The notes under the pieces are model-generated. The model was not told the origin of the DNA, searched no databases, and saw nothing but the letters and a program-made list of their open reading frames with translations. Shown piece by piece: positions 16,687-24,676 of a stretch of DNA of 64,000 nucleotides (its first letter is position 1; every line of letters begins with the position of its first letter). The DNA lies in the NCBI GenBank assembly GCA_903895255.1, contig CAITTG010000001.1:21799-85798 (forward strand), in the 5' to 3' direction. This DNA is from an uncultured Verrucomicrobia subdivision 3 bacterium (GTDB lineage Bacteria > Verrucomicrobiota > Verrucomicrobiia > Limisphaerales > UBA11358). Made by a program: the position numbers and the translations under genes.

Positions 16687-19485
16687 TCAGGGTTTTTCTG
16701 GTATTTCAATGACATCGCCGTCGCGGAGCCAAAGGTCGGGGTCGTTGAAGTGATTTTGACTGATGCCGGTGCAATCCACCACCCAGACACGGGTTTTTCC
16801 AGACTTGGGGTCTAGACGGGATACCTGGACGCGGGACAAGTCGGAGGAGGTGAGCACCAACTGGGATTGGAGCAATACGGGGCCGAGCCAGAAAGGCACT
16901 TCGGAACTAATCTTCGTATTGAACGCCGGCAAATAGCCAGGCATTGGGAGATTTTCACCTTTGAATCGGATTTTTAGAGCCAGGGTTACGATATTGGTCC
17001 GGCCTTTGACGATGATGGAGACTTGGCGGGTCAGACATTTCATCAGATTCCGCAGTTCCAAATCGGAGAAACCCGGCCAGGTTTCATTAAGCGAGTGGTC
17101 CGTTTCAGGGATTTCGACCACATCGCCCCAGGTCAAGGGGACATCATGCGAGCAATCGCCAGTTTGGAGGACGGTGGCCAGATCCACCGGGATTTCCCGG
17201 GTGTTTTTTTGGTCGGGCGAGGGACGGTGAATCCGCAACCGGGCCAGGTCGGGAAAAGGCAGGGTCTGATTTCGGGCCTGGAAGAAAGTGGATTTGTCGT
17301 CGTTGCCTCCGGTTGAGTCAGGAGTAAGGGCCAGGAAACGGCATTGAACGGCCAGTAATTCCAGCAGGGTAAACTGATTCCAGTCATTGGTCTCCCGGGT
17401 AAAATATACCCGGGAAAAGCCAGCATCCGGGCGAATGGCTCCAAGGTGGTTCCAATCGGGCAAGTGGTCGAGCGCCCCGTGCTGGTGAAGCAGGTTGGCG
17501 ATGCTGGCGAGTTCGGCCTGATTGGCCGGGGAGGCGTTGTGGCTGGCGACTTTTAAATAATCCAGAAGGGTTCGCCCATTGAGGTCACGCAAATTGGGAT
17601 CGGCATGGTGGGCAAGCAATAATGCGACCACCTTGTGATTGGGCACGCGGTCCGCACCCCAGCCGACGGTCCACAATAGCGGGGTGCGGGCAAAGGCATC
17701 ATCGGGCACATTGGCATTCGCCCCATGCTCCAAAAGCAATTCCACCACGGCGGGCGGCAGATTATCGCGAATGGCCTGGAGGAGCGGCGTCCAATTGGGG
17801 TGGCGGGTAATGGTGTTAAAATTAAAGCCGGGGCTGGTGACATCCCGCTCATCCACCCGTGCGCCGGCGGCCAGCAAAGCGGGCAGAATTTCCGGCTTGG
17901 GCAGGGCGCTGAACAGGAGTGACCGGCCATCGGTTTGGGCATCGTTCGGGTCGGCGTGGTATTTCAACAGCAGTTGCACCATGGGCAGTTGGTCCATCCA
18001 GATCGCGAAAAACAGCGGCGTGGCAGTCTGATGGAAATTGGCAAAATATTCGCCATTCCAAACTGGTTTCCGTAAAGCACCATCCACAGCCCCATTGGAA
18101 TTGGGGTTGGCACCGGCTTTTAACAAACATTCCGCCGCCGCCAGATCCCCGTGGTTGATGGCGAACAGGAGTGGAGCATCGAGGGCGGCGCCATTGGGGT
18201 CAGCCTTGGCGGCCAGGAGGGCTTGCAGGGCGGGCAGGGATCCGTATTCGGCGGCGTAGCTCAAGGCGGTCCGGCCCTTGTCAGTGGTCGCATTCGGATC
18301 CGCCCCTGCGGCCAGCAGGGCCTTCAGTGTATCCGCAGTGACATTCGCCGGTGCCTGCATGAGGGGCGTGAGGCCGTCATGGTTTTTCACATTGGGATTG
18401 GCTCCCGCCGCCAGCAGCATTTGGGCGATTTTATCCTGACCATTGGCCACGGCTTCATGCAGGGGAGTGGTGCCCCCATTGTCCGGGGTATTCACGTTGG
18501 CGTGGCCGGCGAGCAGGGTTTCGACCACGGCTGGAAAGCCCCGGCTGACCGCCACGGCCAGCGCCCCTTGGACTTGTGGGTTGGGGGGATTGACCTCGGC
18601 GCCGCGGCTTAAGAGCAAGGCAACCATGGCGCGATTACCCGCCCCGGCGGCGGCTGACAAGGCGGTGGTGCCCGTGCTGGCCCCGGCATTCACATCCGCG
18701 CCATGGTCCAGGAGGTAGGTGGCCACTTTTAACCAGCCGTTGACGGCTGCCCGGGCCAGCGGGGTGTGCCGATTGCCGGGAACCCCATTAGGGGTATTGA
18801 TCAGGTCCGGGCTGTTCTGGATCATTTGCTGAATGCGGATGATTTCCTGGGATTCTTCATCGGTGGTGGGGTCGGAATTGGCGAGCGGCGGGATGGTCTG
18901 TCCAGCTTCCAGCGCGGCCAGTTGCCGTTTGAGTCCCAGCAATTTCTGTTGAAAGGGCAGCGCTCCATCGGTGGGCAACTTGCCGATTTGCACTTGGGCT
19001 TGCGCGGAGGCGAGTTGCTGCGCCACCACTTGGATTTCCTCGGTGAGCAGTTGCATTTGCGTTTGCCGGGCCGACTCAGCTTTTGCGTCGGCCGGTGCGC
19101 GGGCAATGATGGCTTGCAGGCGTTGCGCGAAATTAGGCCGGGAATCCGTGCCCAACCCGGTCAAATTCTGCTGGCTCAAGGTGACCAGATCCTTTTGGTC
19201 GGCAAACTCCCGGATCAGGCGCTGGTATTGGACGACGGCATCGTTGGTCTGGCCGAGTTTGCGGTAACATTCCCCCAGGCGGTAAATGGCGGTGGCGGCC
19301 ACCTGGCGGTCCTGGTCGAATTGGGCGGCGAGCCCTTGATAGTCGGCAATGGCAGCGTTGAGGTCACGATTGGCTTCTTCATCGAAGAGACCTTGCTGCA
19401 GGCGCGTGGTGAGGTCGTTGGTGGCGGCGGGCAGGCGGAGGGCGGTGGAGAGGAGGATTACCAATAGAAGCATCTTTATTTTCAT
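16687..19485 (-). CDS. Exported ankyrin-repeat protein with SLBB-like C-terminal region
   Basis: A 932-residue protein with a signal peptide (about residues 1-21, ending LPAAT). Residues 25-120 resemble TPR-type helical repeats (YRLGECYRKLGQTNDAVVQYQRLI). A Gln-rich coiled-coil-like part follows at about 130-200. A long array of ankyrin repeats runs from about 230 to 690, with many HGADVN, AGANPN and AKADPN turns. The last 240 residues contain two VTWGDVVEIPE / LRDGDVIEIPE-type segments like those closing SLBB domains of polysaccharide export proteins. The role is unknown; an extracytoplasmic scaffold linking ankyrin-bound partners to an envelope structure is inference. An AGGA ribosome site precedes the ATG. 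Confidence 0.75.
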   Translation of the reverse strand: MKIKMLLLVILLSTALRLPAATNDLTTRLQQGLFDEEANRDLNAAIADYQGLAAQFDQDRQVAATAIYRLGECYRKLGQTNDAVVQYQRLIREFADQKDLVTLSQQNLTGLGTDSRPNFAQRLQAIIARAPADAKAESARQTQMQLLTEEIQVVAQQLASAQAQVQIGKLPTDGALPFQQKLLGLKRQLAALEAGQTIPPLANSDPTTDEESQEIIRIQQMIQNSPDLINTPNGVPGNRHTPLARAAVNGWLKVATYLLDHGADVNAGASTGTTALSAAAGAGNRAMVALLLSRGAEVNPPNPQVQGALAVAVSRGFPAVVETLLAGHANVNTPDNGGTTPLHEAVANGQDKIAQMLLAAGANPNVKNHDGLTPLMQAPANVTADTLKALLAAGADPNATTDKGRTALSYAAEYGSLPALQALLAAKADPNGAALDAPLLFAINHGDLAAAECLLKAGANPNSNGAVDGALRKPVWNGEYFANFHQTATPLFFAIWMDQLPMVQLLLKYHADPNDAQTDGRSLLFSALPKPEILPALLAAGARVDERDVTSPGFNFNTITRHPNWTPLLQAIRDNLPPAVVELLLEHGANANVPDDAFARTPLLWTVGWGADRVPNHKVVALLLAHHADPNLRDLNGRTLLDYLKVASHNASPANQAELASIANLLHQHGALDHLPDWNHLGAIRPDAGFSRVYFTRETNDWNQFTLLELLAVQCRFLALTPDSTGGNDDKSTFFQARNQTLPFPDLARLRIHRPSPDQKNTREIPVDLATVLQTGDCSHDVPLTWGDVVEIPETDHSLNETWPGFSDLELRNLMKCLTRQVSIIVKGRTNIVTLALKIRFKGENLPMPGYLPAFNTKISSEVPFWLGPVLLQSQLVLTSSDLSRVQVSRLDPKSGKTRVWVVDCTGISQNHFNDPDLWLRDGDVIEIPEKP

Positions 19486-19570
19486 AGGATCCTGAATGTG
19501 CGGCCATGATAAATTTTTTAAACCAGCGAAGTGTCATGGTTTTGCAAAATCGCGCGGCAGTGGTTGAGGA

Positions 19571-19625
19571 GACAGGCTGGAAGCCTGTCCCACGCAGGGA
19601 GTGCGGCAACCTGCAGCCGCACTCC
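19571..19625. repeat. Pair of perfect hairpins, dispersed intergenic repeat
   Basis: GACAGGCT-GGA-AGCCTGTC is followed by GGAGTGCGGC-AACCTGCA-GCCGCACTCC. Stems are 8 and 10 bp with no mismatches and no T-run. It lies between two minus-strand genes. Confidence 0.55.
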
Positions 19626-19651
19626 AAAAATGGCGATTGCCGGGGGATTTC

Positions 19652-20335
19652 TCATAATTCCAATTTATAACCCACACCATGGACGGTTTTGAGCCAGCGG
19701 GGGGCTTCGGGAGCGGGCTCGAGTTTGGCGCGGAGGCTGGCGATGTGGTTGTCCACGGTACGGGTGGTGGGAAAGGCGGTGAAGCCCCAGACGGCATCGA
19801 GAAATTTTTCACGGCTGACCGGTTCGCCCGCGGCCCCGGCGAGGAGGCGGAGCATGGCGAATTCCTTGGCGGTTAGGCGCACGGGTTTCCCGCTGCGCAT
19901 GGCCGTTTGCCGAGCCAGGTCGATTTCCACATCGTCGAGGGTTAACTTGAGGTTTTGGCGGTGCTGGCGTTCCGTCCGGCGGAGGAGGGCGCGCACCCGG
20001 GCGAGAAGTTCCTCCGTGCTGAAGGGTTTTAACAGATAATCATCCGCCCCGGCGTCCAATCCCTGGACCCGGTCATCGACTTGGCCCTTGGCGGTGAGCA
20101 TGAGCACCGGCACCGTGCTGTCCACGCGGCGCAGACCGGCGCAAACGCCAAAACCGTCGAGTTTGGGCATCATGACATCCAGCAGGACCAGGTCCGGCTT
20201 TTCCTCCCGGGCACGATTCAGGCCGGTGGCGCCATCCGCCGCAGTCAGCACGCGGTAACCCTCCGCTGTGAGCAGGTCGGCCAGGGCGGTGCGCATGGGG
20301 GCTTCGTCCTCGACAATTAGGATGCGTTCATTCAT
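19652..20335 (-). CDS. OmpR/PhoB-family response regulator
   Basis: A 227-residue protein: receiver domain (about 1-120) with acidic pocket VEDE, phospho-acceptor Asp53 in LLDVMMP and Lys103 in LLKPF, then a winged-helix DNA-binding domain (about 130-227, with VRLTAKEFAMLRLL and TRTVDNHIASLRAKL). Its start lies inside the last codons of the kinase gene (8-base overlap), so the two are translationally coupled. It should bind direct repeats on DNA; target genes are not known. A phased TGTCAA repeat at 9.56 kb is of the right kind, but no link is shown. Confidence 0.93.
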   Translation of the reverse strand: MNERILIVEDEAPMRTALADLLTAEGYRVLTAADGATGLNRAREEKPDLVLLDVMMPKLDGFGVCAGLRRVDSTVPVLMLTAKGQVDDRVQGLDAGADDYLLKPFSTEELLARVRALLRRTERQHRQNLKLTLDDVEIDLARQTAMRSGKPVRLTAKEFAMLRLLAGAAGEPVSREKFLDAVWGFTAFPTTRTVDNHIASLRAKLEPAPEAPRWLKTVHGVGYKLEL

Positions 20336-22847
20336 GGGATTGATGCGTGGGGATTTCCAGGGTGAAGCGGCTGCCCTGGCCGGGTTCGCTGTGCACGGTC
20401 ACGCGGCCGCCATGGGCTTCCAGGATGTGCTTGACCAGGCTCAGGCCGATGCCGACACCCTGGGTTTCGCGGCGCAATTCGGAACCGCGCCGGTAAAAGC
20501 GCTCGAAGATTTTTTCCTGCTCGGCAGGGGGAATGCCGGGCCCGTGGTCGGTGACCACGACCAGCACCGCCGCATGGCCGGCTGCCTCCCGGCGAGTGAT
20601 GCCCACGGAAACGGTCTGGCCGGCGGCCGAATGTTTGATTGCATTATCAAGGAGATTCACCAAGGCTTGCTGGATGGCCCGGCCATCGACCCGGGCTTTG
20701 AGGCTGGCCAGGGTCGGCTGGTTGGTCCCTGCCAACCGCAGTGCAATTCCCTTCTCGGCGGCATACGGTTCCATAAGTTGCACGGTGGTGCGGACGAGGG
20801 CGGCGAGGTCGGTGGGTTCCAGCTCATACTGTTTGCGGCCCTGTTCGATGCGGGAGAAATCGAGCACGTTCTCGATGAGGGACGACAAGCGGCGGCATTC
20901 CTGCACGATAAATTTATAATATTCGTGTTGTTTTTCCGCCGCTGGAATTTTGCCGCTGGCGAGGTTTTCGGCCATCAACCGCACGGCGGCGATGGGGGCG
21001 CGGAGTTCGTGAGAGACGCTGGAGACGAAATTGGATTTCAGTTCATTGAGCTCCCATTGGCGGCGGAAGGCCCGGTAGGCGGCGAGAAAACCGACGAGCG
21101 CCGCCATCGCCGAGACGCCGATGAGGGTTCCGAAGATGTATTGTAACTGGCGTTGGCGGGCGTAGAGCAGGTTTCGATTGGTGAGGCGGATTTGCAGGTT
21201 GAACTGCGGATGGCTGGGCATGGCCTCAAACGGAACTTCCAGCCGGGAGCCGCCCGGCGGATTGTCAATTCGCAGGATGGCGGGTTGGCGCAAGTTAAAT
21301 TGTCCCCCGGCAAGCAGGTCACCCGCCGGCTGGCCCGGAGCGGTTTTATTCCAGGGCAGGGGCAGGGGCACGGCCTCCCCATCCAGGGTCAGCGCCACGC
21401 TGAAATAATTCGGCAGGGAGACATTCGCATCGGTCAGTGCGTCAGCGAAGCCCCGCGCCACGATGGGCAACGGATAACCCATGACGGCCGCGCAGAAGTT
21501 GGTGGTGCGCGAATTTGCGCCATACGTCACCGAGGTGGTTGGATTTATGAGGAAAAACCAGCGCTGGCCCTGGCCTGCCAGCCAAAAACTGGCGGGCGTC
21601 AAACCGGCAAACCGACCACTGTCCTTCACGGCGCGGACGAAATCGGCCTGGGCGAGATTGTTGGCCAGCAGGATGCGCAAGGACTGGAGGGCGTTGGTGA
21701 GTTGGGGATGGCCCGCCACCACGCTGTCGGCTTCGGCCAGCAGGCGCGGGGTCAGGGCAGTGGGGGTGTCAACTTCGGTTTGCAGTGCTTCCCACAGTTG
21801 CTGGTTGGGGCCCGGACCCCGCGAGGTTTGCAAAGCATCGGCCAGTGCCAGAGATCGCAAGGGCACCCCGCTGTCCGAAACGTCACGGTAATAATTACGC
21901 CCAAATTTGAGTAATTGGCGCACGGCATTGGTGGCGGTCTCGCCGGCCAGCCGGGCGCGGAGAAGCCAGAACTCCGCGCAAGCCAGGGCGTCGTCGGGCG
22001 GTTTGGTCTCTCGGAAACTCTCGTTAAGCTTGGTGAGCTTGGGGAAGGGGGCACGGGCGTAAACTGCCGTCTGCAAGGCCGTCCACGCCGTATATTGGGC
22101 GGCGGACAGCGTGGCCAGCCAGGCGGGCGGGCGGGCGGGCACAGGCTGGCCATAGGGGAGGTCGCCATTGGTATCCAGTACAAAACTGGCTCGGGGAAGC
22201 GGGCCGGATTGCCATTGGGGGAAGGCGGAATGCAACCGGGCCAGGTTATTGTTCAGCATTTGCAATCCATTGGTGTCGGCCAGCCACTGTTTCCGGATTC
22301 GGTCCTCCGGCCACGCCGACCAGTCCCATCGCAGAACATTGAACCAGCCGTTGTTGGCGGAATCATATTGGGTCAGCCGGCTGGCGGCCAGCCGGTCAAA
22401 GTCGCGAGGGAGAGACTGAATGATCGCCTCCGCGCGTTGCCGGGCCTCCGCTTCCACGGCGTTGCGTTCCCGAAGGATGGCCCAAAAGCCGAACCCAGCC
22501 ATCAGTGCCAACGGGAGGAGGATCAGGATCGCCTGCCACAAGAAGGTGGGTTTGGGCGGTCCGGGTTGGCAGTACGCGGCCAGGCCCGCCAGTTTTTCCT
22601 GCCTAGCCGCGCGTCTGGCCCGCCACCAGATATACCCACACACACAAACCAACCAGAGGGAAACAAAAAACGATTTGGCCTTTTCCCAGAAAAAGGGCTG
22701 CTGGTCCTGGACGGCCGCCCAAATTTCATGCCCCGCCAACACTACCATCAGCGCCAATACCACGCACAGCACCCGGTATCGGAACAGTTGGTGACGGGAT
22801 GGTTTGTACGGCTGCATTCGCTTTATTACCCGCCAAGTTAACGGCAT
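20328..22847 (-). CDS. Sensor histidine kinase with a large extracytoplasmic domain
   Basis: An 839-residue membrane kinase. Three hydrophobic helices lie in the first 120 residues, a region of about 440 residues with no recognised domain follows, and a further membrane helix at about 565-590 precedes the HisKA domain (phospho-His in SHELRAP, about residue 612). HATPase motifs NLLDNAIKHS, DHGPGIP and GIGLSLVKHILEAHGG complete it. The large region between helices is probably the periplasmic sensor. It is coupled to the OmpR-type regulator. The ATG at 22847 is preferred to an upstream TTG; an ATG at 22817 is also possible. It is divergent from the YiiX-like hydrolase gene, which may be a target or accessory. 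Confidence 0.9.
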   Translation of the reverse strand: MPLTWRVIKRMQPYKPSRHQLFRYRVLCVVLALMVVLAGHEIWAAVQDQQPFFWEKAKSFFVSLWLVCVCGYIWWRARRAARQEKLAGLAAYCQPGPPKPTFLWQAILILLPLALMAGFGFWAILRERNAVEAEARQRAEAIIQSLPRDFDRLAASRLTQYDSANNGWFNVLRWDWSAWPEDRIRKQWLADTNGLQMLNNNLARLHSAFPQWQSGPLPRASFVLDTNGDLPYGQPVPARPPAWLATLSAAQYTAWTALQTAVYARAPFPKLTKLNESFRETKPPDDALACAEFWLLRARLAGETATNAVRQLLKFGRNYYRDVSDSGVPLRSLALADALQTSRGPGPNQQLWEALQTEVDTPTALTPRLLAEADSVVAGHPQLTNALQSLRILLANNLAQADFVRAVKDSGRFAGLTPASFWLAGQGQRWFFLINPTTSVTYGANSRTTNFCAAVMGYPLPIVARGFADALTDANVSLPNYFSVALTLDGEAVPLPLPWNKTAPGQPAGDLLAGGQFNLRQPAILRIDNPPGGSRLEVPFEAMPSHPQFNLQIRLTNRNLLYARQRQLQYIFGTLIGVSAMAALVGFLAAYRAFRRQWELNELKSNFVSSVSHELRAPIAAVRLMAENLASGKIPAAEKQHEYYKFIVQECRRLSSLIENVLDFSRIEQGRKQYELEPTDLAALVRTTVQLMEPYAAEKGIALRLAGTNQPTLASLKARVDGRAIQQALVNLLDNAIKHSAAGQTVSVGITRREAAGHAAVLVVVTDHGPGIPPAEQEKIFERFYRRGSELRRETQGVGIGLSLVKHILEAHGGRVTVHSEPGQGSRFTLEIPTHQSHE

Positions 22848-22971
22848 CGGCAAGCGCAATTGTCATGGTTTTGTAAAATCAGTGCGGGGTAAGCAGACCC
22901 ATCGAATGAATCAATCGCCGCCATTTTTTTATCAATTACCCGGTTGGGACGCCCCGATGCATGATGGGACC

Positions 22972-23685
22972 ATGCAAACTCAATTATCAACCTGCCTGGC
23001 CGGCTGCCTGGCACTGGCATTATGGCTGGCGCGGCCAGCGGGGGCGGCCGCAGCGGGCGTATCACCGGAGTCTTTGGAACGGTTGGCGCCGCAATGGCAG
23101 GACGGGGATCTCATATTCATTCGCATATCCAATCCCATCTTCCGCCGGGTGGCGGAGACCACCGACAGTTGGGAAACGCACGTGGGCCTCCTGTTTTCCG
23201 AGACGAATGGCACCTGGCAGGTGGCCGAAAGCACCTTCCCCTTTTCAAAGTTTTCGTCCTTAAACCGCTTTATCGCCCGTTCGGAGCACCGCCGCTTCTG
23301 TGTCATGCGGTATCGGGGGGGCCTGACGCCGGAGGAGAAACTGGATTTGCGCCTGTCCGCCGGGCTGCGGATGGGCATACCTTATGATCTGGGGTTCAAT
23401 TATGATTCACCCGGGCTCTACTGCTCAAAATTTGTCCGCCAGGCTTATCGGGAAGCCACGGGATATGAGGTGGGCCGGCTGGAGACGTTTCGGGAATTGC
23501 TGGCGAAAAACCCCCGGGCGCCGCTGGGTTTTTGGCGGGTGTGGTTCTTGGGGCATATTCCTTGGGAACGCCGCTGCGTGACGACGACAAGCCAGCTCAA
23601 ATCCGGGGATTTAACCCTGGTGTTTGATTCAACCCAATCATCTGCCCCCATGGGGAGGCGTGATGCCAGCCGGCCGGGAAGATAA
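22972..23685 (+). CDS. Secreted YiiX/NlpC-P60-like cysteine hydrolase
   Basis: A 237-residue protein with a signal peptide (MQTQLSTCLAGCLALALWLA, cleavage near residue 25). The mature part shows WQDGDLIFIR, WETHVGLLF with the catalytic-type His, and GLYCSKFVRQAYRE with the catalytic-type Cys, in the permuted order seen in YiiX/YebB-type papain-like hydrolases. Such enzymes cut peptidoglycan-linked or lipid-linked amide or ester bonds. The ATG at 22972 is chosen because it starts the signal peptide. The gene is divergent from the large histidine kinase, with only about 125 bases between the two starts. Confidence 0.72.
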   Translation: MQTQLSTCLAGCLALALWLARPAGAAAAGVSPESLERLAPQWQDGDLIFIRISNPIFRRVAETTDSWETHVGLLFSETNGTWQVAESTFPFSKFSSLNRFIARSEHRRFCVMRYRGGLTPEEKLDLRLSAGLRMGIPYDLGFNYDSPGLYCSKFVRQAYREATGYEVGRLETFRELLAKNPRAPLGFWRVWFLGHIPWERRCVTTTSQLKSGDLTLVFDSTQSSAPMGRRDASRPGR

Positions 23686-23687
23686 CT

Positions 23688-23717
23688 AAAAAAGCCTGCA
23701 TCCCAAGGGGATGCAGG
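23688..23717 (-). terminator. Rho-independent terminator of the basic RHH protein gene
   Basis: On the minus strand, CCTGCATCCC-CTT-GGGATGCAGG is followed by CTTTTTTAG. Perfect 10-bp stem, 3-base loop and T-run, just past the stop codon. Confidence 0.85.
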
Positions 23718-23748
23718 TGATAGAACCAGTGAAACGCCGCCAGGAGGC

Positions 23749-24051
23749 TTAACGTTTCGATTTGCCAGCCGGGCGCTTGGCCACGACTTTCTTCTTGGGG
23801 CCCTTGGGCAGGGGGGCTGCCTTCGCACCCTTGGCCAGGCCTTTACGGCGACGGCGGCCGTCCATGCTGTCGAAAATCTGGCTCCAGTTAGGAGGCATGG
23901 AGGACACCCCGTGCTTTTCAAAGAACTCAGCAAAGGTTTGTCCGGAGAATGCGATCAAGCGCGCCCGATTGGTCCCGAGCTGTTTGGCCACGGTGTCAAT
24001 GCGGGGCAGCCACTCTTCGGGAATACGGACCGGTATAGGTTTTGTTGCCAT
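23749..24051 (-). CDS. Small basic protein: ribbon-helix-helix-like N-terminus with histone H1-like tail
   Basis: A 100-residue protein. The first 45 residues (IPVRIPEEWLPRIDTVAKQLGTNRARLI) look like a ribbon-helix-helix DNA-binding fold of the Arc/CopG kind. The last 40 residues are almost only Lys, Arg, Ala, Gly and Pro, as in histone H1-like or nucleoid proteins. No toxin gene lies next to it, so a toxin-antitoxin role is not supported; a DNA-binding or nucleoid role is more likely. The start is the ATG that begins MATKPIPV. It has its own terminator. Confidence 0.6.
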   Translation of the reverse strand: MATKPIPVRIPEEWLPRIDTVAKQLGTNRARLIAFSGQTFAEFFEKHGVSSMPPNWSQIFDSMDGRRRRKGLAKGAKAAPLPKGPKKKVVAKRPAGKSKR

Positions 24052-24676
24052 AGTAATATCAATAACACACATTTCATATAACGCAAACGTTTTTCGAATT
24101 TGTCGTGCATAGTCTACACTGCCGCACTAAGCTGGCCGTTTCCCGGGGCTTAAAGCGTGACGAATTTATTTTAACACCCCAGTCTGCCACACCGGGGAAC
24201 TGTGCGGCAGCGAGATTTTTAAAAGGCAAGGCGAGGATGCTGGCGCGGGGAGGGCGGGTAACGACTGAGCCTGACAATCGTTCGCAAGGGAGTAAGCCTA
24301 AATTAATAAGCTGCAAGGTTTTAAAGTTTTCCTGAGATTGGGGTTGCCTGGCTGTCTGAACCTATCGGATGGCGTGGCTTCCCCGGGTGTTCCCATCGTG
24401 GCCCGGAGTGGGCCGGAAATTATAGTCATGCATTCAAGGTGGTGAACTAATAGATTATATGAGATGGTAAGATGCCCCCGGCAGTTAGTTGGCCGGTTAT
24501 TGCCAAGTTACCCGCGATACCAGACTATGACGATAAGTCGCGGACTAATAACACCGGGATAAGAGTGGCCGCTAAGTTATCGGGCGCCTGGCGGCCCGGC
24601 GGGTGCGGCAACGCCCACGCGCATAAAGTTTGGCATCGGGCTTCTCTGTGGCCTGGTTTCCCGCTAAATTTGCGCC
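24052..24676. other. Intergenic region without a recognisable gene
   Basis: About 620 bases between the basic RHH gene and the helicase gene. Short frames here lack protein-like composition. A weak hairpin (CTGCCACA...TGTGCGGCAG) followed by ATTTTT sits near 24184-24220, and a GC-rich stretch near 24230-24290 does not resemble the neighbouring genes. I see no insertion sequence ends or tRNA. Confidence 0.4.

Noticed and set aside
23749..24051. Antitoxin of a toxin-antitoxin pair
   Set aside because: No small toxin-like gene adjacent; own terminator and a histone-like tail fit a solitary DNA-binding protein better.
24184..24220. Terminator-like hairpin in the 24 kb intergenic region
   Set aside because: Stem has a bulge and no plus-strand gene ends just upstream within reach.
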